Positions 46,344-55,844 of a stretch of 64,000 nt of DNA are shown here, one piece after another. The stretch spans positions 1 through 64,000 of the forward strand of contig NZ_BGNG01000007.1 of assembly GCF_003203515.1 (NCBI RefSeq). The letters run 5' to 3'. Below the pieces are notes generated by a model. The model was given only the letters and a program-made list of their open reading frames with translations, ran no database searches and was not told the DNA's origin. This DNA comes from Glaciecola sp. KUL10. GTDB taxonomy: Bacteria; Pseudomonadota; Gammaproteobacteria; Enterobacterales; Alteromonadaceae. Numbering within the stretch: position 1 is the first letter of the stretch; every line of letters starts with the position of its first letter. Both the position numbers and the translations under genes were made by a program.

Positions 46344-47710
46344 TGAAGGCTGATTTAACTATTTTTCGCGCAAGTATTTTGCACTTTTCCAAAGCCATGG
46401 ATGGTGCGAATGTTAGCCCTGATTACTTTGATGATGGAGCCTTGGTTGTCAGCGGCGACCGAATAGTCGCAGTTGGGCACTTTAAAGCTTTAAATGCGCA
46501 GTATAAGTGTAGTTTAGAGCATGACTTTAGTGGCAAATTAATTATTCCTGGACTTATAGATAGTCACTTGCACTTTCCGCAAACAGAAATGATTGCAAAA
46601 TACGGTGAACAATTATTATCTTGGTTGGAAACTTATACCTTTCCTACTGAACGTAAGTTTGACGATCCGACCTACTGTCAATTTATCGCCCAACATTTTA
46701 TCGCGCAGCTCATAAACAACGGCACAACGACTGCTTTTGCATTTCCAAGTGTACACACCCAGTCTGTTGATGCATTATTTAGTCAAGCATCAAAGCACAA
46801 TATGTCGATGATCAGCGGAAAAGTGTGCATGGATAGAAATTGTCCGGAATTCCTGCAAGATACGCCTGAAACAGCGCAGCAACTGAGCCACGAATTAATT
46901 GAAAAGTGGCATGAAAAGGGGCGCAATTTATATGCGCTTACCCCACGCTTTGCGCCTACTAGCACCGATAAACAACTTTCTTTATTAGGTGAGCTATCCC
47001 AGCAGCACCCCAGTGTATTTTTACAAACTCATTTGTCAGAAAATCACGGTGAAATAGCATGGGTAAAAAGCCTGTTCCCACAGCACAATACTTATTTAGA
47101 TGTTTATGACAGATATAACATGGTGCATTCGCGATCTTTGTTTGGTCATTGTTTGCACTTACATGAGCAAGAGTGGGAGCGCCTAGCAGATACTGGAGCA
47201 AGTGCTATTTTTTGCCCAAGTTCCAACCTCTTCTTAGGCAGTGGCCTTTTTTCTCTTGAGCAAGCACAAAAATATAAAGTAAATGTCTCGCTTGCCACTG
47301 ACGTAGGGGCGGGTACCAGTTTTAACATGCTGAAGACGTATGGAGATGCATATAAGATAAGTCAACTGCAACAGTGCCCACTTAGTGCAATACAAGGTTT
47401 GTATATGATGTCGCAAGGTCCGGCATGTGCCTACAACCTAGACCATGAAATCGGCAATTTGAATCCCGGTACATACGCAGACTTTGTTGTTCTCAACCCG
47501 TATTCTAACGCAATGAGTGATTTGCGTTTTGAAAGTCTAAGCAGATATCGTTCAGAGGGAGCCGCAAACACTACTGAAGGGATAGCCTTAAGCGAGGATA
47601 TGCTCTTTGCCCTAGCGTTTATTGGTGATGACAGAGCGATTGAAGCCACCTATGTGGCAGGTGTGGACCTTAAACAACAATTAAAGGAGCAAAGGTATGC
47701 CTTGGCTTGA
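46343..47710 (+). CDS. guaD: guanine deaminase
   Basis: 455-residue amidohydrolase. Zn ligands are in LIIPGLIDSHLHFPQ and LQTHLSENHGE; NMVHSRSLFGHCLHL, IFCPSSNLFLGSG and LATDVGAGTSFNM complete the active site. It converts guanine to xanthine, which XdhAB then oxidises. Start is GTG 46343, overlapping the uraH stop as TAGTG, with GGGGAAG a few bases upstream. No signal peptide. Confidence 0.93.
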   Translation: MKADLTIFRASILHFSKAMDGANVSPDYFDDGALVVSGDRIVAVGHFKALNAQYKCSLEHDFSGKLIIPGLIDSHLHFPQTEMIAKYGEQLLSWLETYTFPTERKFDDPTYCQFIAQHFIAQLINNGTTTAFAFPSVHTQSVDALFSQASKHNMSMISGKVCMDRNCPEFLQDTPETAQQLSHELIEKWHEKGRNLYALTPRFAPTSTDKQLSLLGELSQQHPSVFLQTHLSENHGEIAWVKSLFPQHNTYLDVYDRYNMVHSRSLFGHCLHLHEQEWERLADTGASAIFCPSSNLFLGSGLFSLEQAQKYKVNVSLATDVGAGTSFNMLKTYGDAYKISQLQQCPLSAIQGLYMMSQGPACAYNLDHEIGNLNPGTYADFVVLNPYSNAMSDLRFESLSRYRSEGAANTTEGIALSEDMLFALAFIGDDRAIEATYVAGVDLKQQLKEQRYALA

Positions 47711-48905
47711 GTGGGTTTCATTATTTGTAAGGTGGTTTCATGTGATAGCTGGTGTGGCTTGGATAGGCGCATCTTTTTACTTCATCTGGTTAGACAATAG
47801 TTTGCGTTCTCCCCCCCAATGGAAAAAAGATAAAGGCATTAAAGGTGATTTGTGGGCAGTACACGGCGGAGGCTTCTATGAAGTCGCGAAATACAGCTAT
47901 GGGCCGGAGGAAATGCCAAGTACTTTGCATTGGTTTAAGTGGGAAGCTTATTCGACTTGGCTAAGCGGTATGGCACTGCTTATTATTGTATATTACTACG
48001 GAGCATCCTCGTATTTAATTGACCCGAGTGTAATGGTACTGTCACCTTTTGAAGCAATTACTTATGGCTTGCTTTATCTCTTTGGCGGCATGGCGATTTA
48101 TGAGCTGGCTTGTCGAAGTAAACTTGGAAAATCACCCAAAATATTCGCAGTATTTTTGTCTTGTCTAATAGTGTTTGCATGCTGGCTTGCTACTTATTTA
48201 TTTAGTGGTCGAGGGGCTTATATACATGTTGGCGCACTCATTGGCACTATTATGGTCGGCAACGTATTTTTAAATATCATGCCTGCTCAGCGTAAAATGG
48301 TAGATGCAGTCACTAAAAAACTGCCTATTGACCCAGCATGGGGCACGGGCGCTAAATTAAGGTCGGTACACAACAACTACTTTACCTTGCCTTTGCTTTT
48401 TATCATGATTAGCAACCATTATCCTATGACGTATCAGCATGAGTTAAACTGGTTAGTATTGGTGGCGATCATCGCTTTATCTTCTGGTATTCGCCACTAC
48501 TTTAATTTAAAGCACAATGACGTTCACAAACCATCCATATTAGTATTCGGTTTCATTGGTATGGCTTTACTTGCGCTATGGGTTTCATGGCCCCAAGCCA
48601 CCAGTCCTGACGATAAAGGGCTTGTTTCAGAAGAAGTATTTACAGCTCCTTTGACTGATACTCAAGTGAGAGTATCAAAGATTATTGAAACGCACTGCGT
48701 GAGTTGTCATGCACAACACCCACAAGATGCAATATTCACTGTTGCGCCTTTAGGACTGAAGCTTGATAGTTGGCAACAAATTCAGGCTAATGCCCCTAAA
48801 ATATACAATAGAACCGTCGTCACAAAAGATATGCCATTGATGAACAAAACGAACATGACAGACGAAGAGAGGAAGGCCTTAGCTGATTGGTACTCCAATT
48901 TATAA
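47697..48905 (+). CDS. puuD: membrane urate hydroxylase with cytochrome c domain
   Basis: 402 residues. Eight or so transmembrane helices (about 10-30 to 280-300) form the PuuD domain with conserved His/Trp-rich phrases RWFHVIAGVAWIGASFYFIW and KAEAYSTWLSG-like HWFKWEAYSTWLSG. A C-terminal periplasmic cytochrome c domain with CVSCH (334-338) should pass electrons to the respiratory chain. It oxidises urate to 5-hydroxyisourate without producing H2O2. It ends the operon, overlaps guaD by 14 bases, and converges with the Tat deaminase gene. Confidence 0.95.
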   Translation: MPWLEWVSLFVRWFHVIAGVAWIGASFYFIWLDNSLRSPPQWKKDKGIKGDLWAVHGGGFYEVAKYSYGPEEMPSTLHWFKWEAYSTWLSGMALLIIVYYYGASSYLIDPSVMVLSPFEAITYGLLYLFGGMAIYELACRSKLGKSPKIFAVFLSCLIVFACWLATYLFSGRGAYIHVGALIGTIMVGNVFLNIMPAQRKMVDAVTKKLPIDPAWGTGAKLRSVHNNYFTLPLLFIMISNHYPMTYQHELNWLVLVAIIALSSGIRHYFNLKHNDVHKPSILVFGFIGMALLALWVSWPQATSPDDKGLVSEEVFTAPLTDTQVRVSKIIETHCVSCHAQHPQDAIFTVAPLGLKLDSWQQIQANAPKIYNRTVVTKDMPLMNKTNMTDEERKALADWYSNL

Positions 48906-48948
48906 TGAAGATAGATTAGGGGGCGATGGTAATAAAAGCGTTTTTTTA

Positions 48949-49569
48949 CTACGTCCAAAAAGCTTTGTGTAAGTCTGCAATTTCTTGCACGACCTCTTCA
49001 ACAGGTCCCCATATTTTAATTGCCTTTTGACCTTTGGAAAAGACATAACGGCTGGGTACATCAAGTGTTGGATTTTCGTCATGGTTACCAGTAAGGTCCA
49101 GCAGTTGACGTTCTGACATACCGTAAACCAAGCGGCCGATGTTGGCCCAATATTGAGTGCCAGCGCACATTACGCAAGGCTCTGCCGTTGAATACAGGGT
49201 TGTTCCCCATAGCTGCTCGGGCGTATATTTTTGTGCAGCTCTTTGAGCAAGTGTCGATTCGGCATGCGCAACCGAACTTATATTTCCCTGCTCCATCAGT
49301 ATTGTTTCGTTATCCTTAGCGACTAATACGGCACCAAAAGGGTGATGTCCTGCTTCCATCGCTATTTTAGCGACTTGATTTGCACGTCGTAAGTGTTTAA
49401 TCATCTGTTCTGTAGTGGGATCGTCACCAGGCGGTGGATTTTTGGGTTTCGATTGTTTACCCGCTGTTGCGTTTGATATTAATATGCCGGAAAGGCCTAC
49501 GCCTATAGCTGATGCGCCTGCAAAGCGGAGCAGTTTTCTGCGGCTAGGTGATGTTAGTTGTTTTATCAT
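48949..49569 (-). CDS. Tat-exported nucleoside/guanine deaminase
   Basis: 206 residues. The N-terminus is a twin-arginine signal SRRKLLRFAG (Arg10-Arg11) followed by a hydrophobic stretch and a likely cleavage near NATAG. The rest is a zinc cytidine/dCMP-type deaminase: HAE at 102-104 and PCVMC with Cys132/Cys135, with a GHHPFGAVLV start of the domain. It is most similar in style to small guanine/nucleoside deaminases. Export by Tat would place deamination in the periplasm, upstream of inner-membrane uptake. It is the last gene before the TonB receptor and is presumably linked to purine scavenging. Confidence 0.8.
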   Translation of the reverse strand: MIKQLTSPSRRKLLRFAGASAIGVGLSGILISNATAGKQSKPKNPPPGDDPTTEQMIKHLRRANQVAKIAMEAGHHPFGAVLVAKDNETILMEQGNISSVAHAESTLAQRAAQKYTPEQLWGTTLYSTAEPCVMCAGTQYWANIGRLVYGMSERQLLDLTGNHDENPTLDVPSRYVFSKGQKAIKIWGPVEEVVQEIADLHKAFWT

Positions 49570-49642
49570 TTTTTGTGCCTTTATGACCTTTTTAGATGTG
49601 CTACGCTTTCAGCAGGTATGCTCAATGTAGAGCTAGCATAAA

Positions 49643-49668
49643 AAAGTCTGGCTAAACAGCCAGACTTT
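49643..49668 (-). terminator. Rho-independent terminator after the TonB receptor gene
   Basis: A perfect 11-bp stem AAAGTCTGGCT/AGCCAGACTTT with a 4-base loop, followed on the minus strand by a T run (TTTTTTATGC). It separates the TonB receptor from the Tat deaminase gene. Confidence 0.9.
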
Positions 49669-49703
49669 CATTTTTCTATTCTTAATAGTATTTATGCTCA
49701 ATA

Positions 49704-52031
49704 TTAAAAGTTATATCTCACGCGAGCCATAACCATGCGTGGCGGTATATATTGAAAACCTGTTTCGTTGACACCAAATACGTCAGTCATTGCTGAGTTT
49801 ACGCCATCTTGATCTGTTAGGTTGTATACCATTAAATCTGCGCCCCATGTCTCTTCAGGAGAATCATAAGACAGATTGACGTTAAATAAATTATACGCGT
49901 CCACTGGGTCTACTTCGGGGTTATTAAACACACGCTGTTCAAAATCGCCGCGATGCGTATACTGAATACTAGCGAGTATGTATGCACCATTACTTAGTTG
50001 ATCTTCATAAGAAAAGGTAATGTCAGCTGTCAATCCAGGTGTTTTTGCCAGTTCATTGCCATTTAGATTTTGTAAAAAGCCAGCGACATCTCTTGTTGCT
50101 CCGTGTATTTCTTCTTTGGCAGGCGTAACACCGTCAGCTAAAAATACATCTTCGATTAACAGTCTATTATCCAGTGCTAGGTAGTCAGCTGAGACTTCAG
50201 ACTCCATTGCGCCAAGTTTCACATCAAGACTGAAGTTATCACCGATTAATGCTGTCATTTCAAATTCTAAACCATAAATTTGTGACTCAGGAATATTCGA
50301 AACACCGCTGCCAAACTCGTTAAAGTCTGAAGCTTGGAACTGAAGGTTTGCATAATCGTAATAAAAAGCTGCAAAGTTAGTTCTGACTTGGCTATTCATT
50401 AAATCAGCTTTATAGCCGATTTCGTATGCGTCAATCGTTTCGTCTTCAAAGGCTTCCCTTACCAATGCATCCTCACCTTCTGAAAAGGTTAAGTTGCTGC
50501 CGCCAGGCTTTAACCCTCGTGTGTATGACGCGTAAGTCATTGCATCTGTAGCTAGATCCCACTCCACTGCAACGCGACCCGTCAAATCAGTTGTTTTCGG
50601 ATTAATGAATGAAGGCGTTGGGCTAAAGAAGTTAGACACCGTACTTTTGACTTCATCATCAGTATAACGAAGTCCAGTGATCAAGCGTAATTCATCACTC
50701 AAAGGGTAAGTAGTTTGGCCATAGATAGAAATCGACTCTCGCTTAGGGTTAGAGTCAGAGATAAAACCGCGGTCTCCGCCAAATACTTCTGGAAACGTTG
50801 TTGCATAGCCATCTAAGAAACCATTTCGGTCAGTATCAAGTTCTTCTCTGATAGTAATTTCAATGTCTGTATCGAGGTAAAAGACACCCACTAACCAGTC
50901 CAACTTACCAAACAATGGCTCATTTGAAATCACGTTCAGCTCTTGAGTAAAGGTAGTTTGTACGTTGTTTTCTGGATTGAATTGGCTGATTTGAATTTCA
51001 GGGTTAGTTAAAAACGAGTGACGGTCGTTATCACGTACAACGGTAATATCATCTTTTTGATAGCTGCTTAGTGATTTAATGACTGCAAAACCTGCGTCCC
51101 ATTCTGCTATGAGTCCATAGACTTCCGAATCCAGTTCGTATGAGGAAGGGGTATCTTGCGACAGGTTTCTAGCGCCTTCAGTAGGGTCGTCAATTCCTTT
51201 TATACCCGCTCCATTCGATTCACCTGAAAACAGCTGAGCTAATAGGCGAACATTGAAGGTATCACTTATGTTAAACAACCAGTCTGTTCTAAAAGACAAA
51301 TTGTCGATATCGTCCATATCTTCGCCCACGAAGGTTTCGCCGGGCTCAGATACACTAGGGCCATTGTAGACGTTTTGAGTGTAACCATCTTGTTTCACCG
51401 CGCTGAAAGAGGTGCGCATGGCAATGTTGTCTGAAATTGGCACATTCACAGTACCGCGCGCTTTGCGCATGTTGTAGTTGCCAATTGTTAAATCCGCTTT
51501 ACCTGAAAATTCATCTGCACTTGGTAAGGTGTTGATAATATTGATTGCACCACCCGTTGAGTTTTGGCCAAACAAAGTGCCTTGTGGGCCTCTCAATACC
51601 TCAATGCGTTCGATGTCGATAAAATCGGTTTGCAGCGCATAAGGTGATGCGATGTAAATTCCATCCATGTGATAAGACACCGAAGGATTAGCGGTCGCAT
51701 TCTGGTTTGCTTCATTACCAACGCCTCTCACAGAGATAATGGTTTTAAAACCCTCATTTTTGGCCACTGTTACGCCCGGTGCAATTGCGCTTAAATCAAC
51801 AAATGAAGAAATGTACTTTTTATCTAAATCATTTGCCGTAATGGCTGTCACCGCTTGAGATAGATCTTGCAGACTTTCATTTCGTTTTTCAGCGGTAACT
51901 ATTATCTGTTCAACTTCACGCTTTGAATCACTTGTTGCTTCAGATTCTTGAGCTTGTGCGATTTGCGTTAGTGAGGTTGCTATTGCCAATGCTGCAGCGA
52001 GCGGACTTAACTTAAAGTTGATTGTTCTCAT
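49704..52031 (-). CDS. TonB-dependent receptor, probable purine-compound uptake
   Basis: 775 residues from ATG 52031 (SD AGGAAC 10 bases upstream); a longer frame to 52094 (21 extra residues) lacks a ribosome site. Signal peptide (about 1-27, ending AQAQ), TonB box-like VEQIIVTAEKRNE, plug motif LRGPQGTLFGQNSTGGAINI and a TonB-receptor barrel ending MARVRYNF. The family spans siderophore to nutrient uptake. Location beside the exported deaminase and the purine operon, and a RutR-box-like site 130 bases upstream, suggest uptake of a purine breakdown product or nucleotide. No iron-uptake partner lies nearby. Confidence 0.85.
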   Translation of the reverse strand: MRTINFKLSPLAAALAIATSLTQIAQAQESEATSDSKREVEQIIVTAEKRNESLQDLSQAVTAITANDLDKKYISSFVDLSAIAPGVTVAKNEGFKTIISVRGVGNEANQNATANPSVSYHMDGIYIASPYALQTDFIDIERIEVLRGPQGTLFGQNSTGGAINIINTLPSADEFSGKADLTIGNYNMRKARGTVNVPISDNIAMRTSFSAVKQDGYTQNVYNGPSVSEPGETFVGEDMDDIDNLSFRTDWLFNISDTFNVRLLAQLFSGESNGAGIKGIDDPTEGARNLSQDTPSSYELDSEVYGLIAEWDAGFAVIKSLSSYQKDDITVVRDNDRHSFLTNPEIQISQFNPENNVQTTFTQELNVISNEPLFGKLDWLVGVFYLDTDIEITIREELDTDRNGFLDGYATTFPEVFGGDRGFISDSNPKRESISIYGQTTYPLSDELRLITGLRYTDDEVKSTVSNFFSPTPSFINPKTTDLTGRVAVEWDLATDAMTYASYTRGLKPGGSNLTFSEGEDALVREAFEDETIDAYEIGYKADLMNSQVRTNFAAFYYDYANLQFQASDFNEFGSGVSNIPESQIYGLEFEMTALIGDNFSLDVKLGAMESEVSADYLALDNRLLIEDVFLADGVTPAKEEIHGATRDVAGFLQNLNGNELAKTPGLTADITFSYEDQLSNGAYILASIQYTHRGDFEQRVFNNPEVDPVDAYNLFNVNLSYDSPEETWGADLMVYNLTDQDGVNSAMTDVFGVNETGFQYIPPRMVMARVRYNF

Positions 52032-52447
52032 TGTGTTGTTGTTCCTAGCGTGAATTAAAATATTTTCACGACAAGTGTGCATTTTTGAATGCATCTACCC
52101 GCTAATAACTCAAGCAGTCTTGTCGACTTATTTGTGAAAAAGCACGATAAGTGCCAAATTATTGACCGATTGGACAGGTTTTGTTTTGCGCTTGTAAGTG
52201 ATTGTTAATTAGGTACTTTGCGAGTTTTATTTATGTGGTAAGTGCAAAAAGAGCAGCGTCCAACTGAACATTATTTTTGAAAACTGCGTTTTTTTCGTGC
52301 AATCAAGATGAGTTTTGCACAGGCAAAGAGCGCAGTAGACGAAATTGACTTTGTGGAATAGTTTCAGTCGTGATTTAAATGAGATCGAGATTATTATTAA
52401 GTTGCGTTAACGATTCCAGTTTGTGACATGCATCAAACATACTTTCT
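52032..52447. other. 416-base region between TonB receptor and GGDEF gene
   Basis: AT-rich region upstream of the TonB receptor. It carries the RutR-box-like site at 52162. A weak CRP-like half pattern (TGTGA-N6-TCAAA, 52422-52437) lies near the GGDEF gene end and is too far from either start to call. Confidence 0.5.
52162..52177. promoter_or_regulatory. RutR-box-like site upstream of the TonB receptor
   Basis: TTGACCGATTGGACAG carries the ACC-N4-GG core and matches the RutR consensus TTGACCAnnTGGTCAA at 11 of 14 defined positions. It is about 130 bases upstream of the receptor ATG. Together with 26596 and 40578 it suggests one regulon. Confidence 0.5.
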
Positions 52448-54345
52448 CTACTTAAACACAACATTGTTATCCGCTATTTGCAGCTGGTCACGGCCGCTAT
52501 TTTTTGCTTTATATAGCGCGATATCAGCGGCTTTACTCAGTGCTTCAAAAGAGGTGAAATCACTATTGTTGTTGGCGAGCCCTGCACTGAACGTCAAATC
52601 ACCAGAAAAGGTATTCGATTCCGCAAGCCTAAGCTTGCATTCTTCTCTTAATTGCTCAGCCAGTTGAAGACCTTCTTCCTCGTTACTATTTGGCAGAACA
52701 ATCATAAATTCTTCACCGCCTAGGCGGCCTACCAGATTGGGTTTGCGCACAACGCTAGTTAACACCTTGGTTAAAAATAGAAGCACTTTGTCACCGACGT
52801 CATGCCCATAGGTGTCGTTTACTTGTTTAAAGTTGTCAATGTCTATCATCAATAAGCATAGGTTTTGTTTATCTCGCTGACTAATTTTAAATAGTCGCTC
52901 TCCTAAGCCTAATATTCTTCTTCGATTTGAAAGACCTGTCAGTGCGTCCTTAACCGCAAGTGACTTATTAGTGAGATAAAGCCTATAAATTATTAACATT
53001 AATAGTAGGATCATTGCGACAAACACTATAAGTGCAAGGATCGTGTACGTTTGACGAGCTTGCATTTGCTTTTCCTGAGTTAACTGGTCTTGCAAAAGTT
53101 TGTTTTTTCGTCTAAATATTGGTTAGTAAGTTGTTCTTTTTCTAAATTAAAGTGTGCATTTAAACGAGCAGCTTCTGACGTAATATCCAATCTAGCTTTG
53201 GCTAACAAGGCCCGTTCTGCCTTCGACATATAATAAAATGCCTCTTGGAAGCTTTCTTTTGCGGCTAAGATGGTCCCATAATTATTGTAAGCATCCCATT
53301 GACCAGCCAAGTCATCAGTAGGCGCAACCAAATCAACTGCTCTTTTCCCATAGATCAATCCTTTATCTAATTCACCAAGTTCAAACAAAGTATAGCTGTA
53401 ATGCACATACGCATTGGCGATGTCGATGTCATTGCCCAATTGCTTCATCAGTGTTATTGACTCTTCAATCCATGTAAGTGTTTCGCGCTGATTTCCATCT
53501 TTACTGTAAAAATATGACTTTAATAAATAAGCATATGCGAGTGAGTCAATATCCTGAAATTCAGAAAGCACATCAATGACCTCGTCCAATAAAGCAAATG
53601 CATGCTGACGTTCGCCAACAATATTAATCATTTGAGCCTCTCCCATTTTTGCTCGCGCGATAAATCGCTTTGCTTGTTGCGGAAGCGATGATTGGGCTTG
53701 TTGGTAATATTCTAATGCTTGTTCATAATTTTTGAGCTCATAACTGATTATTGCAAGGTGATACAAACTCATTCCACCAATTAACGCCAGTTCTTTTTCG
53801 TCAGCGAAAAGGTGTAATGAGGTAAGTCTATCGATCGCTAACGAATATTGCTGTAAGTATGCTTGGTTCAATGAGGAATAAAGCGTTAAAACAGTTAACA
53901 GGTATTGAGCTTCCTCAACATACTGTTGTTCTTCTGATAATGTTTCAAAGGTGTTTAACGCGACACTAAAACTACTGTCTGCGTCTTCATATTGACCGCG
54001 ATAGAAGAAGTAGTATGCATTAAAAAAATGCCATTTTATTGAATCAAAAGCGATTGGCTGTTCGATTGTTTCAGCTTCGATTTGATCTAGAAGTGGCCTC
54101 AATAAATCTGCACGCCCATATGTCAAATACAATGTTGATAAAGAAAATTGCTGCGCGAGTTTATCTTTGTTATTCGTTGAGCGTTCAATGCTTAACTGTA
54201 ACTGCTTTTGCACTTCTAGAAAGCTTGCTTCCTCAAACGCATGGTGAAAAAACAGCATGGGCTTAGCATATATTGAGCTTGCAACAATCGCTAATAAACA
54301 TAAGAGGGCTACGCTACTTGCTTTAAAACAACGGTTTAATTGCAT
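52448..54345 (-). pseudogene. TPR-sensor diguanylate cyclase, split by a -1 frameshift
   Basis: Two frames (54345-53080 and 53095-52448) together encode one protein. An N-terminal signal/TM segment leads to about nine TPR-like helices (residues about 35-380). A second transmembrane helix (YTILALIVFVAMILLLMLII) and an active GGDEF domain (GRLGGEEFMIV) follow. The product-inhibition RxxD site is degenerate (RKPN). The frame is lost at a run of six A on the minus strand (53103-53108): reading a seventh A, or slipping back one base, joins DEK to NKLLQDQLTQEKQ, the expected sequence. Either it is truncated, the assembly lost one A, or slippage makes a full product. Confidence 0.75.
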
Positions 54346-54722
54346 TTAATCGTTAAATCCTTTGTTAAAAGCTAATTTTTTATAGTTACTTTGTGACGTC
54401 ATTAGCTGAGCAAATAATGTGCAAGTTTGCAATGCATTTTATTAATAAACGTTAAATTAAATATTTAACGACGACTTACAGTAACTCATAATTAAACCAT
54501 TAACTTTTTTAATGCATGTATCTGATTATCTTTCTTGGCGCATAAATCTTTGTCACAGAATATTGCGTTTGTTGAAAGCGTTGAAACTGCAGAAATATAC
54601 GCTGATTATTCAGATATAGCTCATCAATCAAAATGCGTTTATGATTCATAGGTTATAATTTTAAACTTGCGGTCTTACTTTGACAAAGTGTCGGAACTTT
54701 TACTAACAAATAGGAAAGCTAA
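54346..54722. other. 377-base divergent intergenic region
   Basis: AT-rich region between the leftward TPR-GGDEF gene and the rightward DUF917 gene. It holds a TGACGTCA palindrome at about 54391-54398 and a GACA-AAG-TGTC inverted repeat (54682-54692) just before the DUF917 gene, of unknown meaning. Confidence 0.45.
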
Positions 54723-55843
54723 ATGAGATGCAAAGAACTGTCCTTAGATGATGTGCGCAGATTGCTTATTGGGTGCACCGTTTTCGGCACTGGGGGAGGT
54801 GGTGAATTAACCGAAGGGTGGGATTTCATCGAGCATGCTCACGCGTTAGGTAAGCGTTTTTTATTGGCGAACATCGATGATGTTTCAGATGATACTTTAC
54901 TATGTACACCCTATTTATTAGGTGCGTTAGACACACTTGAGACTATTAATAATCCTGAATTTTCAGCGATGCCGCGCACTCAAAACATCCCAATATTAGC
55001 GACCTTGCAAAAGGCGCAGTCTTTTATGGGGAGGCATATTGAAGGCGCTATATGCTGTGAACTTGGTGGTTCAAATACTGCTGTCGCTTTATTTATCGCA
55101 GCTATGAATGAAGGCTACGTTATTGACGCAGATCCCGCAGGTAGGGCAGTGCCTGAAATTACTCATTCTACTTATTATTTAGATGGACTTGCCGCATCGT
55201 CTGCAATTGCGAGTAATATCTTTGGTGAAACCTATGTCATCGAAAATATCGTAGACGATATGAGAGCAGAGTCAGTCATACGGGCGATTTCTGGCGTTAG
55301 CAATAACGATTTGTCGGTAATTGATCACATTATGCCGTGCGCCATAGTCTGATAAAAGGAACACTTTCGATGGCGTTAAAAGCAGGTCAGGCGCTAGAGA
55401 AAGCGATTCAAAATAAGCAAGATATAGCGCAAGCTTTGGCCATCGCATGCAACGGGAAAGTCCTCTGTAGAGGGACTGTAAACACGAGTCGCTTTGTGTC
55501 GAATGAGGGCTTCACCACCGGAACAATATGTATTGATGTTAAAGATATTAATTCAATGGTTTCTCAATCAGCCGAAACCTGTGAAATTGAAGTTAAAAAC
55601 GAAAATATGCGGGTAAAAATTGATGGGGAAATAGTCGTCACTATTCCTGAACTGATTACATGTATCGATTTGACAAATCAATGTGTGCTTACGAATCCAA
55701 TCATACCAAATCATGCTCAGGTTGCCGTTTTGATTTTGCCAGCACCCCATGCATTTACCTCTGAAAAAGGCCTAAGTGTGTTTGGTCCAGAATATCTGGA
55801 TTTACCACAAGCCTACCAATCTTTCTTAAATAGGACAGATTAA
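54723..55843 (+). pseudogene. DUF917 family protein, frameshifted
   Basis: Two reading frames (54723-55352 and 55337-55843) give one DUF917 protein. N-terminal features are LLIGCTVFGTGGGGEL and GRHIEGAICCELGGSNTAVALF; the second part continues as RHSLIKGTLSMALKAGQALEKAIQ to the family's end. The frame changes by one base near 55334 (around HIMPCA/AVRHSLIKG). DUF917 proteins are found with hydantoin and allantoin-type permeases and racemases, and this one precedes an NCS1 permease. It is probably inactive unless the shift is an error. Confidence 0.7.
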
Positions 55844-55844
55844 A

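Noticed and set aside
52032-52094. N-terminal extension of the TonB receptor (21 residues)
   Set aside because: No Shine-Dalgarno before the upstream ATG, whereas the internal ATG at 52031 has AGGAAC and starts a regular signal peptide.
52422-52437. CRP-like TGTGA-N6-TCAAA sequence
   Set aside because: Too far from any start (about 390 bases from the TonB receptor ATG) and lying at the 3' end of a gene; probably chance.
53103-53109. canonical -1 programmed frameshift heptamer A AAA AAC in the TPR-GGDEF gene
   Set aside because: The A6C run is there, but its phase relative to the zero frame is not the X-XXY-YYZ one and no downstream pseudoknot was evident; simple homopolymer slippage, mutation or error is more likely.
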